From Mesorhizobium caraganae (GTDB lineage Bacteria > Pseudomonadota > Alphaproteobacteria > Rhizobiales > Rhizobiaceae): DNA of 64,000 nt. Shown here piece after piece: positions 18,393 to 28,867 of this stretch. The notes under the pieces were generated by a model, which was not told the origin of the DNA, made no database searches, and worked only from the letters and a program-made list of their open reading frames with translations. The first letter of the stretch is position 1, and each line of letters starts with the position of its first letter. A program made the translations under genes and the position numbers. Location of the stretch: assembly GCF_016836705.1 (NCBI RefSeq), contig NZ_JAFCGY010000001.1:1302001-1366000 (forward strand), written 5' to 3'.

Positions 18393-19991
18393 ATGAAAAA
18401 GAAACTGACTTTTGCAGCCGCGTTGCTGGCTGCAAGCGTCCTCGGCGGCGTGGCCAATGCCAAGACGCTGGTCTACTGCTCGGAGGCCTCGCCGGCTAAC
18501 TTCGACCCGGGTACCACGACGGGCGGCAACGACTTCGACGCCTCGTCGCGTACCGTTTATTCGCGCCTGGTCGAGTTCAAGCATGGCGGCACCGAGATCG
18601 AGCCCGGCCTCGCCGACAAATGGGAGATTTCGGACGACGGCCTGGTCTATACTTTCCACCTGCATCCAGGCGTGAAGTTCCAGACCACGGATTTCTTCAA
18701 GCCGACGCGTGACCTCAATGCAGACGACGTCGTCTTTTCCTTCGATCGCCAGTTCAACAAGGAAAACCCCTGGAACGGCGAAAAGTACCTGCCGAACCTG
18801 ACCTGGGACTACTACACCGGCATGGACATGCCGAAATACGTCGCCAAGTGGGAAAAGGTCGACGACCTGACCGTCAAGCTGACGCTGACCGAGCCGAACG
18901 CGCCGATGCTGGCCAATCTCGGCATGGACTTCGCCTCGATCGTGTCGAAGGAATATGCCGACCAGCTCGAGAAGGAAGGCAAGATGGCCGACTTCTCGAC
19001 CAAGCCGATCGGCACTGGTCCGTTCCAGTTCGTCGACTACCAGCTGGATTCGGTGATCCGCTATGCGGCCAACCCGGATTACTTCAAGGGCAAGGAAAAG
19101 ATCGACGATCTCGTCTTCGCCATCACCCCTGACGCGACCGCACGCATCCAGAAGGTGCTCGCCGGCGAATGCGACATCGCGCCCTATCCGAATCCTGCCG
19201 ACATCGGCACGATCAAGGCCAATGCCGACGTGACCCTGATGGATCAGGCCGGCCTGAACATCGGCTATATGAGCTACAACACCACCATCCCGCCGCTCGA
19301 CAAGCCTGAGGTGCGCCATGCACTCAACCAGGCGATCGACCGGGCATCGCTCATCAAGTCGCTGTTCCAGGATGCCGGCGCCACGCCGGCCGAAAACCTG
19401 ATCCCGCCGACCATGTGGTCATGGAACAAGGACGTGAAGTCCGACGCCTATGATCCGGAAGCGGCCAAGAAGGTGCTGGCCGATGCCGGGCTGAAGGAGA
19501 TCCAGCTCTGGGCCTCCGATCGCGTTCGTCCCTACAACCCGAACTTCCAGCGTGCCGCCGAGCTGATCCAGGCTGACTGGGCCAAGGTCGGCGTCAAGGC
19601 GGAGATCGTCAGCTACGAGTGGACGAAGTATCGCGAGGAAGGCAAGAAGAAGGAACGCCCCGGCGCCTTCCAGATCGGCTGGACCGGTGACAATGGTGAT
19701 CCGGACAACTTCTTCGCCACCCTGTTCGCCTGCTCGGCCATCGGCGTGTCGAACTACTCCAGCTGGTGCGACAAGGACTTCGAGGACCTGATCCAGAAGG
19801 CCAAGAAGACCAGCGACCAGGCCGAACGCACCAAGCTCTATGAGCAGGCGCAGGTCGTCTTTGCCAAGCAGGCTCCGGCCTTCCTCATGGCACACAGCCA
19901 GGTTTACGCAGTCGTGCGCAAGAATGTCAGCGGTTACATGATGGACCCGCTTGGCATTCATCGCTTCGACGGCGTCGACAAGGCCGAATAG
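18393..19991 (+). CDS. dppA: Dipeptide ABC transporter substrate-binding protein
   Basis: A 532-aa periplasmic receptor of the SBP family 5 (DppA group). A Sec signal peptide (MKKKLTFAAALLAASVLGG, cleaved after ANA) is followed by KTLVYCSEASPANFDPG. GWTGDNGDPDNFF and the C-terminal half are typical of DppA. The start at 18393 is preceded by AGGGAG. It heads the dppABCDF operon, with a stable stem-loop between it and dppB. Di/tripeptides are the expected ligands; haem or aminolevulinate binding is known for some DppA proteins and cannot be excluded. Confidence 0.95.
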   Translation: MKKKLTFAAALLAASVLGGVANAKTLVYCSEASPANFDPGTTTGGNDFDASSRTVYSRLVEFKHGGTEIEPGLADKWEISDDGLVYTFHLHPGVKFQTTDFFKPTRDLNADDVVFSFDRQFNKENPWNGEKYLPNLTWDYYTGMDMPKYVAKWEKVDDLTVKLTLTEPNAPMLANLGMDFASIVSKEYADQLEKEGKMADFSTKPIGTGPFQFVDYQLDSVIRYAANPDYFKGKEKIDDLVFAITPDATARIQKVLAGECDIAPYPNPADIGTIKANADVTLMDQAGLNIGYMSYNTTIPPLDKPEVRHALNQAIDRASLIKSLFQDAGATPAENLIPPTMWSWNKDVKSDAYDPEAAKKVLADAGLKEIQLWASDRVRPYNPNFQRAAELIQADWAKVGVKAEIVSYEWTKYREEGKKKERPGAFQIGWTGDNGDPDNFFATLFACSAIGVSNYSSWCDKDFEDLIQKAKKTSDQAERTKLYEQAQVVFAKQAPAFLMAHSQVYAVVRKNVSGYMMDPLGIHRFDGVDKAE

Positions 19992-20002
19992 AACTGTTAG
20001 GC

Positions 20003-20034
20003 GGGCGGCGCGCAATCAAGCGCCGCCCCCTTTT
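20003..20034 (+). terminator. Intra-operon stem-loop between dppA and dppB
   Basis: GGGCGGCGC and GCGCCGCCC form a perfect 9-bp stem with an 8-nt loop, followed by CC and four T. It sits between the dppA stop and the dppB start (20039). It probably acts as a partial terminator or an mRNA 3'-end stabiliser that keeps DppA more abundant than the membrane parts (inference). Confidence 0.75.
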
Positions 20035-20038
20035 CAAG

Positions 20039-21046
20039 ATGCTCCGATATCTCCTCAACAAAATCGTCTTGGTGCTCCCGACGCTGATCGGCATCACCAT
20101 CTGTGCCTTCGCTTTCGTCAGGCTGCTGCCCGGTGATCCCATTCTTGCCATGGCCGGCGAGCATGGCGTGTCGCCCGCGCGCTACGAAGAACTGAAGGAA
20201 CAGTTCGGCTACAATCTGCCGATCTGGCAGCAATACGCGCATTATGTCCGCGATGCTGCGACCGGTAATTTCGGCGTCTCGATCTCGTCCAAGCGCCCCG
20301 TCATCGAAGATTTCATGACGCTCTTCCCGGCAACCATCGAGCTCTCTGTCTTCGCCATGATCTTCGCCATGCTGCTGGGCATTCCCGCGGGCATCTTCGC
20401 CGCGGTCAAGCGCGGCTCCTGGTTCGACCAGGGGCTGATGGGCACAGCCCTTGTCGGCTATTCCATGCCGATCTTCTGGTGGGGCCTGCTGCTGATCATC
20501 TTTTTCTCCGGCTATCTCGGCTGGACCCCGGTTTCCGGCCGCATCGGCCTGCAGTTCTTCATCAAGCCGATCACCGGCTTCCTGACCCTCGACAGCCTGC
20601 TCTACGGCAAATGGGATGCTTTCCGCTCGGCATTGAGCCATCTGGTGCTGCCGACAATTGTGCTCGGCACCATCCCGCTGGCGGTGATCGCCCGCCAGAC
20701 GCGCTCGGCCATGCTCGAAGTGCTGGGCGAGGACTATGTGCGGACCGCCCGCGCCAAGGGGCTGTCGTCGTCCCGCGTCATCGGCGTGCACGCGCTGCGC
20801 AATGCGCTCATCCCGGTGGTCACCACCATCGGCCTGCAGGTCAGTACGCTGCTCGCCGGCGCCATTCTCACCGAAACCATCTTTGCCTGGCCGGGCATCG
20901 GCAAGTGGATGGTCGATTCCATATCCAAGCGCGACTATGTCGTCGTGCAGTCGGGCTTGCTGTTGATCGCCCTTATCGTCATGGCCGTGAACCTGATCGT
21001 CGACGTGCTTTATGCCGTCATCAACCCGCGCATTAGGGCAGCGTGA
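20039..21046 (+). CDS. dppB: Dipeptide ABC transporter permease
   Basis: A 335-aa inner-membrane permease, starting MLRYLLNKIVLVLPTL and containing the EAA-type loop [25 protein letters not shown] for contact with the ATPases. Six transmembrane segments are expected and length matches E. coli DppB (339). The 5' side has no clear Shine-Dalgarno sequence because the operon stem-loop ends 4 bases before the ATG. It overlaps dppC by 4 nt. Confidence 0.96.
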   Translation: MLRYLLNKIVLVLPTLIGITICAFAFVRLLPGDPILAMAGEHGVSPARYEELKEQFGYNLPIWQQYAHYVRDAATGNFGVSISSKRPVIEDFMTLFPATIELSVFAMIFAMLLGIPAGIFAAVKRGSWFDQGLMGTALVGYSMPIFWWGLLLIIFFSGYLGWTPVSGRIGLQFFIKPITGFLTLDSLLYGKWDAFRSALSHLVLPTIVLGTIPLAVIARQTRSAMLEVLGEDYVRTARAKGLSSSRVIGVHALRNALIPVVTTIGLQVSTLLAGAILTETIFAWPGIGKWMVDSISKRDYVVVQSGLLLIALIVMAVNLIVDVLYAVINPRIRAA

Positions 21047-21957
21047 TGAGCCAGTCGACCGAAATCGCCCCGATGGCCGCCGGCAATCCTGATCGCCTGA
21101 CTGGCTTCAGGACCTTCTGGCACTATTTCTCGGTGAACCGCGGCGCCGTCATCGGCCTGTTCGTCTTCATCCTGCTGGTGCTGGCAGCTCTGTTTGCCCC
21201 GCTGCTGGCGCCCTATGCGCCCGACATCCAGGACAAGACCGCTTTCTTGCGGCCGCCGGCATGGCAGGCGGGCGGCAGCGCCGAATATCTGCTCGGCACC
21301 GACGCGGTCGGCCGCGACATGCTCTCGCGCCTGCTCTATGGCGCGCGTTTCTCGCTGCTGATCGGCGCCGTCGTCGTCACGCTGGCACTTACCGGCGGCA
21401 TCACACTCGGCCTGCTGGCCGGCTATTTCCGCGGCTGGGTCGACGTGGCGATCATGCGCGTCATGGATTTGATCCTGTCCTTCCCGTCGCTGCTTTTGGC
21501 GCTGGTTCTGGTCACCATCCTCGGCCCCGGCCTGTTCAACGCCATGCTGGCCATTGCGCTTGTCCTGCAGCCGCATTTCGCGCGCCTGGTGCGCGCCGCT
21601 GTCATGGCCGAAAAGAGCCGTGAATATGTGGTCGCTGCCAAGGTTGCCGGCGCGGGACATATCCGGCTGATGCTGCGCACCATCCTGCCCAACTGCCTGG
21701 CGCCGCTGATCGTCCAGGGCACGCTGTCCTTCTCCAACGCCATCCTCGAGGCGGCCGCTCTCGGCTTCCTCGGCCTCGGCGCCCAGCCGCCGACGCCGGA
21801 ATGGGGAACCATGCTCGCCTCGGCGCGTGAATTCATCCTGCGCGCCTGGTGGGTGGTAACCTTCCCTGGCCTCGCCATCCTCATCACCGTTCTGGCCATC
21901 AACCTGATCGGCGACGGCCTGCGCGATGCGCTCGATCCGAAGCTGAGGAGGTCGTGA
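21043..21957 (+). CDS. dppC: Dipeptide ABC transporter permease
   Basis: A 304-aa second permease. The N-terminal cytoplasmic segment and first membrane span (GAVIGLFVFILLVLAALFAP) precede a periplasmic loop with LGTDAVGRDMLSRLLYG, a hallmark of DppC/OppC. The EAA loop reads SREYVVAAKVAGAGHIRLML. Two adjacent ATG codons (21043, 21046) could start it. The stop and the dppD start share one base (TGATG). Confidence 0.96.
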   Translation: MMSQSTEIAPMAAGNPDRLTGFRTFWHYFSVNRGAVIGLFVFILLVLAALFAPLLAPYAPDIQDKTAFLRPPAWQAGGSAEYLLGTDAVGRDMLSRLLYGARFSLLIGAVVVTLALTGGITLGLLAGYFRGWVDVAIMRVMDLILSFPSLLLALVLVTILGPGLFNAMLAIALVLQPHFARLVRAAVMAEKSREYVVAAKVAGAGHIRLMLRTILPNCLAPLIVQGTLSFSNAILEAAALGFLGLGAQPPTPEWGTMLASAREFILRAWWVVTFPGLAILITVLAINLIGDGLRDALDPKLRRS

Positions 21958-22801
21958 TGGCGCTGCTCAACATCCGCAATCTCGTCGTCGAGTTCCAGAC
22001 CGCATCCGGCCCGTTCCGCGCGGTCGACGGCGTCTCGCTCCATGTCAACGAACGTGAAGTGCTTGCCATCGTCGGCGAATCCGGCTCCGGCAAGTCGGTG
22101 TCGATGCTGGCGGTGATGGGCCTTTTGCCGTGGACCGCGACGGTCACTGCCGACGAGATGAGCTTCAACGGCCGCGACCTCCTGAAGATGAGCCCGGCCG
22201 AGCGCCGCAAGATCGTCGGCAAGGACATGTCGATGATCTTCCAGGAGCCGATGGCCAGCCTCAATCCTTGCTTCACCGTCGGCTTCCAGATCGAGGAAGT
22301 GCTGCGTTTTCATATGGGCATGGACAAGGCCCAGCGCCGCGAGCGCGCCATCGAGTTGCTGACGCAGGTCGGCATTGCCGAGCCGGCGGAACGGCTGAAC
22401 TCGTTCCCGCACCAGATGTCGGGCGGCCAGTGCCAGCGCGTCATGATCGCCATCGCCATCGCCTGCAATCCCAAGCTTCTGATCGCCGACGAGCCGACCA
22501 CCGCGCTCGATGTCACCATCCAGAAGCAGATCCTCGATCTGCTGGTGTCGCTGCAGGTCAAATACGGCATGGGTCTGATCATGATCACCCACAATATGGG
22601 CGTCGTGGCCGAGACCGCCGACCGCGTCATCGTCCAGTACAAGGGCCGCAAGATGGAAGAGGCCGACGTGCTGTCGCTGTTTGAATCGCCGAAGAGCAAT
22701 TACACCCGAGCGCTGTTGTCGGCGCTGCCGGACAACGCCGTCGGCGACAGGCTGCCGACCGTCTCAGACATGCTGTTCGAACCGGCCGCCGGAGTCGCCT
22801 G

Positions 22802-22802
<1 letters not shown>
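21957..22802 (+). CDS. dppD: Dipeptide ABC transporter ATP-binding protein
   Basis: A 281-aa ATPase with Walker [11 protein letters not shown], signature [12 protein letters not shown] and Walker [14 protein letters not shown]. coli DppD has about 327 residues. This protein is short at the C-terminus and lacks the Cys-containing oligopeptide-transporter tail (normally CPFxxRC). The start at 21957 shares a base with the dppC stop, and the 3' end likewise shares a base with dppF. It forms the ATPase pair with DppF in the cytoplasm. Confidence 0.95.
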
Positions 22803-23632
<830 letters not shown>

Positions 23633-23752
23633 CCTCCCTGGCAATGCTTTTGCACAATCGGAAATGTGTCGCGGCGGTGGTTTGCCGGCAGGATTGATCG
23701 CAATCCGCGAGCTGCCGGGCGCAGGCCGCGTCGCAGATTCGGATGCGCCCCG

Positions 23753-25549
23753 TTACTCACCCGCTCCGTGTTGGTAAAGCTCGTCCATGCTAAGCTTTGC
23801 CAGCGTTGCGAAGGGGGCCTGTTTCTTCACCCGGCCGCGGCTCAAGATCACAACGTCGTCGCAGAACGAGATGGTGCTGTGGTGATGGCTGATGACAATG
23901 GTGGTGCGGCGGCCGGCCCGCGACTTCAGCGTCTCGACAATAGCGGCTTCCGACAACCCATCCACCGCACTGGTGGCTTCGTCGAGGATGAGGATATCGG
24001 GATCGCGCACCAGCGCCCGCGCCAGCGCAATCCTTTGCCTTTGTCCGGCTGACAGATTGACGCCCCGGTATCCGACAAGTGTCGCGTAACCCCGCGGCAG
24101 GTGCTCGATGAATTCATGTGCCTCGGCCAGCTTTGCGGCGTGCATGGCATCGCTGGCCGACGCCGTGTCGTGGCCGTAGACAATGTTTTCAAAAATGGTG
24201 CCGTCGACCAATTCCAGCTCCTGGCTGGCCAAGGCAATGTTCCGCAGCCACTGCCTTGGGTCGATTTCACCCAGCGGTGCCCCATCGACGAGGATCCTGC
24301 CGCTGTCGGGTTCGATGAAGCGGCACAGGAGATTGACGATCGTCGTCTTGCCGGCGCCCGAGCGGCCGATCAGCGCCGTCGAGCGGCCGCTGCGGATGTT
24401 GAACACCGCCTGATGCAGCACCGCCTCGCGCGCGTCGGGGCCCGGCAGGGCACCGGAATAAGCGAAGCTCACATCGTCGAAGCTGATCCCTTGGCGCAAA
24501 CCGTCGAACGGCAGGCTGCCCTGCGGCGCCTCGGGCTTGTCGGAAGGATCGAGCAGCCATTGCACCTCCTCCAGCGAGCCGCTCATGCCTTGCAGCTGAC
24601 TCCACGACATCTGCAAGGCGCGCATATGCGGCTGCAGCCGGTAGAGCAGGATAAGGAAGGCAACGGTCAGCGGGAAGCTCACATTCGCCAGCCAGGCTCC
24701 GATCACCACCGCCAGGAACAGCATCGCGTGCAACACCTCGGTCAGCGGCGGCAAGACGCCCTGGCGGATTGAAAGCGCGAAAGCCGCCCGCCGCACCCCG
24801 TCGGACGCCTTGGCGAAAATCGCCTTTTCGCGGTTCTCCTGCCCGAAGATGCGGATCAGGCGCCCAGCATGCACCAGATGCAGCATCTGCGACGCGAGTG
24901 CGCTGTTGCGTGAGACGACGCTGCGGCTCGGCGCCTTCAGATTGGACGACAAAATCCCGTGCGCCAGCTGGACAAGTGCCAGCCCCAGCGTCACCAGCAG
25001 CGTCATCTGCCAGGACAGGAGCACGAGGAAGGCGAGCAGGATGACGGCGGCCGAGGCACTGACGATCGCGCCGAGCAGGGCCTGGATAGCGTCGGATGCT
25101 CGCCAGGATTCGTTGGAGATGATGTTGAGCAGCCGCCCGGGGCTTTGCTGCAGGAAAAAGGGGTAGCCGACCCTGAGCAACTGCTCCGACAGTGCGCTGC
25201 GGATCGAATAACCTGCCTTGCCGTAGATGAAGCTGGTCAGCAGCGTGTTGGCGAAGGCAAAGACATTCTTCAGCACGATCGAACCGAGGATGGCGGCCGA
25301 AATGGCGATCAGCCGCTCGCGCTCGCCGAGGTCCGCTCCAACCTGCTGGAGGAGGGCGGAGAAACCGGCCATGCCTGATGTTTCCCCACGCCCCATAATG
25401 ATGCCGAGCAGCGGAATGATGAGGCCGATGCCGAGGCCTTCCAGCGCGGCGCCCGCAAGCCCGAGCCCCACCACGATGGGAACGAGCCGCAACAGCCTGC
25501 CACCAAGCGCGCGGCGCAGCATTGGCAGGGCTGACGGAATCCGTGACAT
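23753..25549 (-). CDS. ABC exporter (fused membrane and ATPase domains) of a polysaccharide operon
   Basis: A 598-aa MsbA-type half-transporter. Residues 1-330 hold about six membrane spans (RLVPIVVGLGLAGAALEGLG and others). The ATPase domain has Walker A LIGRSGAGKTTIVNLL, signature LSAGQRQRIALARAL and Walker B ILILDEATSAVD. It works as a dimer and probably flips a lipid-linked sugar or glycolipid. I chose the ATG at 25549 because it overlaps the preceding glycosyltransferase stop (TAATG); an 85-codon longer reading is only an open frame. It is the last gene of the four-gene operon. The exported product is unknown. Confidence 0.9.
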   Translation of the reverse strand: MSRIPSALPMLRRALGGRLLRLVPIVVGLGLAGAALEGLGIGLIIPLLGIIMGRGETSGMAGFSALLQQVGADLGERERLIAISAAILGSIVLKNVFAFANTLLTSFIYGKAGYSIRSALSEQLLRVGYPFFLQQSPGRLLNIISNESWRASDAIQALLGAIVSASAAVILLAFLVLLSWQMTLLVTLGLALVQLAHGILSSNLKAPSRSVVSRNSALASQMLHLVHAGRLIRIFGQENREKAIFAKASDGVRRAAFALSIRQGVLPPLTEVLHAMLFLAVVIGAWLANVSFPLTVAFLILLYRLQPHMRALQMSWSQLQGMSGSLEEVQWLLDPSDKPEAPQGSLPFDGLRQGISFDDVSFAYSGALPGPDAREAVLHQAVFNIRSGRSTALIGRSGAGKTTIVNLLCRFIEPDSGRILVDGAPLGEIDPRQWLRNIALASQELELVDGTIFENIVYGHDTASASDAMHAAKLAEAHEFIEHLPRGYATLVGYRGVNLSAGQRQRIALARALVRDPDILILDEATSAVDGLSEAAIVETLKSRAGRRTTIVISHHHSTISFCDDVVILSRGRVKKQAPFATLAKLSMDELYQHGAGE

Positions 25550-26595
25550 TATCGCGCTCTGGCCTCCGCATTGGCTTCGCTGGCTTGCCGGTCTTGGCGC
25601 AGCGGCAGCCGTTTTGGCCATCCCATCATGACGAGCAGCGCAAATCTGGCGGCACCTGCCAGATTCATGACGACAATAGGCCAGTGCGACAGATCGAGGT
25701 CGCGGTCGAAGCGAGGACGGCCCGCCAGTTCCTTGAGCGCGGCCCGCGCGGACCAATAGACATGGCGAAGCAGCCAAGGGGCGTGGCGGACATGTTTCAG
25801 GCACAGTGCACCATTACCGAGGCTATAGTCGCGGTGCAGCTTGTCGATCGATTTGCGGTCTCGCCGGCCGTGATGATGCAAGACCGTCATGTCGGGCACA
25901 TACTCGACCGGCATGCCGAGCAGCATCGCCCGCACGAGATAATCCGTATCCTCAGCCGAGCGTAGCGGGCCGCCAGCGCCGAAGCGTTCGTCGAACGGCC
26001 CGATGCGGGCCGCAACGTCGCGGTGCATGGTCATGTTGCAGCCGAGCACGAAGCCGCCTGGGTGGACCGCCGGGGTCAGCCGCTCGCGTGCCTCGCAGCG
26101 CTTGATGGTGAAGGGCAGGTCCCGGGCATCACCGAGCTCGACGCGACCGCCGCGGATCAGCCATTTCTCGCCGCTCCGGTAGTGCCGCTCGAGGTCGCGG
26201 AGATAGTTGCGATCGAGCTTGCAGTCATCGTCGATGAAGACCAGCACGCGGCCTCGCGCTCGCGCCAATCCGGCATTGCGGGCAGCGGCTAGTCCGGGAC
26301 GGGGTTCCGAGACGGCTGTGACCGGGATGTCTGACGTTTCGGCGATACCGGCCAGCCGCTTTGACGTGCCGTCCCGTGAACCGTTGTCGACCACCACCAA
26401 CTCAGCCGCGAAGGCGGCGTGCGCCCGGCATGCAGCCTGGATCGACGCTATGCAGGCCTCCAGCACAGCGGCGCGGTCGCGCGTGCAGACGATGAAGCTG
26501 ACCTCGAACGACGGCCGCTCCGATCGGGGAGTTGTCGGGACAGGCGCACTCGCAAACGGGTGATCGCGCAGGAGCGGGTGGGGCCTGTCGGTCAT
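25549..26595 (-). CDS. Family 2 glycosyltransferase, third gene of the polysaccharide operon
   Basis: A 348-aa GT-A fold enzyme. Nucleotide-sugar binding motifs are FIVCTRDRAAVLEACI, VVVDNGSRDGT and the metal-binding VFIDDDCKLD. RSAEDTDYLVRAML supplies the acceptor-side acidic residues. A hydrophobic stretch near the C-terminus (VVMNLAGAARFALLVMMGW) suggests attachment to the inner membrane. The start at 26595 overlaps the upstream gene by 4 nt (ATGA). Donor and acceptor sugars cannot be read from the sequence. Confidence 0.88.
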   Translation of the reverse strand: MTDRPHPLLRDHPFASAPVPTTPRSERPSFEVSFIVCTRDRAAVLEACIASIQAACRAHAAFAAELVVVDNGSRDGTSKRLAGIAETSDIPVTAVSEPRPGLAAARNAGLARARGRVLVFIDDDCKLDRNYLRDLERHYRSGEKWLIRGGRVELGDARDLPFTIKRCEARERLTPAVHPGGFVLGCNMTMHRDVAARIGPFDERFGAGGPLRSAEDTDYLVRAMLLGMPVEYVPDMTVLHHHGRRDRKSIDKLHRDYSLGNGALCLKHVRHAPWLLRHVYWSARAALKELAGRPRFDRDLDLSHWPIVVMNLAGAARFALLVMMGWPKRLPLRQDRQASEANAEARAR

Positions 26596-27704
26596 ACTAT
26601 TCCCCGCTGATAACGCGCCAGCACCGCTTCGGCCGGCGTAGTTTTGAAGAAGTACTCCACCGCGTCCGCCCGCTTTCCGGCCGCTATCGAGGCCAGGCTG
26701 AGCCAGGGCGCCCAGACGCCGGGACGCAGCGCATATTGTTCGCGGCGCCGGATGAAGTTCCATCTCGCTGTCCGCGTGAGCAATTCGTGCGTCAGCGGCG
26801 GTTCTCTTTCGTCGCTGACGAGCTGGTAGAGGAAATAGAAAAGGTTCAGCGCGCCGGCCTCGAAGCTTGGCCGTGTGCTGGCCGGCAGCGTGGAAATCCG
26901 CTCTTCCAGCGCACGGATGAAACTGGCTGCGCGCGCAACCGTGTCGAACGAGACGATCTCGCCGATGTCGCGCAGATCCGCAGTGGCTTCCGCGAGCCCC
27001 TCACGTTGGAGATTTTCGGCCACGATCCGCAAATGCGTCCTGCGCATTTCCTTGGCATGCCGCATGGTCACGCTTCCAGCATGGATGCGATAGACGAGCA
27101 GGTTCTCGGGTGAGATGGTCGCTGGGAAACGGTGAGCAAGCCGCCTGAAGAGATCGAAATCCTCGGCGTGCCTGTATTTTGGATCGTAATAGAGATCGTC
27201 GTTCCCTATGACCTTCCTGTTGTAGACCACCGTCGGATGCATGAATATCGTAAAGAACATCGACAATATGTCGAGCCGGCCGGATCGGAACGCCGGGTCG
27301 AGCCTGCCCTTGGCGATACGGCCGTGAAGCAAGGTATCGACGCAGGCGCCGCAGAAGCCGAGCTCGGGACGCCGCTCGAACAGTGCCACCTGGCGCGAGA
27401 GGCGCCAGGGATAGGCGACATCGTCCGCGTCCATTCGCGCAACCAGCTCGCCCCGGGCCAGTCGTAGTCCTTCATTGAGGGTGGCGACGAGGCCGCGGTT
27501 TTCACGCGAGATGACAGAAACGCGATTGTCGGCCCGGCAGTATCGTTCGAGGATCTCGAGCGAATTGTCAGTCGACCCGTCATCGATGGCGATGACCTCC
27601 AGGCGATCGTAGTCTTGCCGCAGAATGCTCCCGAGCGCAGCGGCGAGATAAGGCCCGGCATTATAGACCGGCAGCAGGACGGTGACGAGCGGCGCGGCGG
27701 TCAT
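26592..27704 (-). CDS. Family 2 glycosyltransferase, second gene of the polysaccharide operon
   Basis: A 370-aa GT2 enzyme. The catalytic domain shows VTVLLPVYNAGPYLAAALGS, AIDDGSTDNSLEIL, the DXD-type ARMDADDVAYPWRL and RHAEDFDLFRRL. The C-terminal ~150 residues are helical with no known domain. The start at 27704 overlaps the acyltransferase stop by 4 nt. An open frame continuing upstream to 28187 is the shadow of the acyltransferase gene. It probably adds one sugar to a lipid-linked glycan before the acyltransferase or exporter acts. Confidence 0.88.
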   Translation of the reverse strand: MTAAPLVTVLLPVYNAGPYLAAALGSILRQDYDRLEVIAIDDGSTDNSLEILERYCRADNRVSVISRENRGLVATLNEGLRLARGELVARMDADDVAYPWRLSRQVALFERRPELGFCGACVDTLLHGRIAKGRLDPAFRSGRLDILSMFFTIFMHPTVVYNRKVIGNDDLYYDPKYRHAEDFDLFRRLAHRFPATISPENLLVYRIHAGSVTMRHAKEMRRTHLRIVAENLQREGLAEATADLRDIGEIVSFDTVARAASFIRALEERISTLPASTRPSFEAGALNLFYFLYQLVSDEREPPLTHELLTRTARWNFIRRREQYALRPGVWAPWLSLASIAAGKRADAVEYFFKTTPAEAVLARYQRGIV

Positions 27705-28867
27705 CTCTGCGCATCCGTTGGCTGGAGATCGAGGGCGGCGCGGCCATCGGGGGATCCGCTGGCCACCCTGCCGAGCCAGACGGCATCGCCGGCGCGTGCC
27801 TGGGAGCGGCGGCGCGCGACATAGGGGAAGCGACGCTTGAGGCCGTTGAGCGGCCTTTCGAAAACCGTCCACGAGATCGAAGCGACGGCGATCGTGGCGG
27901 TGCTCGCGACCAGGAACCGCCCTGGCCCCTGCTCCGAGACATTGAGCGGAATCCAGGGCTGTGACTTGACGGCGAGCGACAGAAGGATCGGATGGTAGAG
28001 ATAGACGCCGTAGCTGATGCGGCCCAGTGACAGCAGCGGCGGCAGTTCGAAAACCCTGCCGAGGGCGCCGCCAAGGCCGGCTGAACAGGCGGCGACAACG
28101 GCCACCAGCGGCACCAAGGGCAGGATCTGCAGCAGCGCCCAGCGGGCCCATTCCAGCATGGGATCGGCCGGTGCTGGGACAAGCCATTCAATCGCCAGGA
28201 AGATGGCCGCAAGGGCTGGCCAGCCTAGCCGCATCCATTGCGGCAAGCCAGCGCCTCTGGCCCGCCGGCAGGCAAGCAGAGCACCCAGGGCCAGCGCATC
28301 CATCGATGCCGGCGGCAGCAGGTCGCGCGCCAGCGCCGGGGTGGCGGTGATCGGCCAGTAGAAGCGATAGGCCAGCGACAACAGGATGACACCGATAGTG
28401 ATCGATTCCACGCGCCGGCGCGGTGCCAGAAGCACGACCAGCGGCCAGGCGATGTAGAACTGCTCCTCGATGCTCAGGCTCCAGAAATGGCAGAGTAGCC
28501 AAGGTGTCCATTCGTTGCGCAGCGCGTACCAGAAATTCGACAGGTAAAGCGCATGCCAGGCGAGCGATCCGCGGGACTGCTCCAGATCGGTCAGCCAGAC
28601 GAACCCGAGCACGGCGAAATAGGGCGGGAATATGCGCAGCGCGCGCCTGATGTAGAAGGATCTCAAGGCAGGACCGGCTTCGAATTCGGCCGCGGCGCGG
28701 GCTTCGAGCAGCAGTCGGGTGATCAGGAAGCCGCTCAGCACGAAGAACAGCCGCACGCCGATATGGCCCCAAAAGGAGGACCCGTTGGGTGCCAGGAAAT
28801 GAGAATAGAGAACCATCGTGACAGCGATGGCGCGCAACGCGTCCAGCTGATTGTCGCGCGCGACCAT
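27701..28867 (-). CDS. Acyltransferase 3 family membrane protein, first gene of the polysaccharide operon
   Basis: A 388-aa integral-membrane O-acyltransferase (OafA/NodX/ExoZ-like), starting MVARDNQLDALRAIAVTMVL. The conserved histidine is in LYSHFLAPNGS; GVRLFFVLSGFLITRLLL and SLSIEEQFYIAWPL are family hallmarks. About ten membrane spans are predicted. It lacks an attached SGNH domain. It transfers an acyl group, often acetyl, to a surface sugar. It is the operon's first gene; its upstream side is the long AT-rich gap. Confidence 0.9.
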   Translation of the reverse strand: MVARDNQLDALRAIAVTMVLYSHFLAPNGSSFWGHIGVRLFFVLSGFLITRLLLEARAAAEFEAGPALRSFYIRRALRIFPPYFAVLGFVWLTDLEQSRGSLAWHALYLSNFWYALRNEWTPWLLCHFWSLSIEEQFYIAWPLVVLLAPRRRVESITIGVILLSLAYRFYWPITATPALARDLLPPASMDALALGALLACRRARGAGLPQWMRLGWPALAAIFLAIEWLVPAPADPMLEWARWALLQILPLVPLVAVVAACSAGLGGALGRVFELPPLLSLGRISYGVYLYHPILLSLAVKSQPWIPLNVSEQGPGRFLVASTATIAVASISWTVFERPLNGLKRRFPYVARRRSQARAGDAVWLGRVASGSPDGRAALDLQPTDAQR

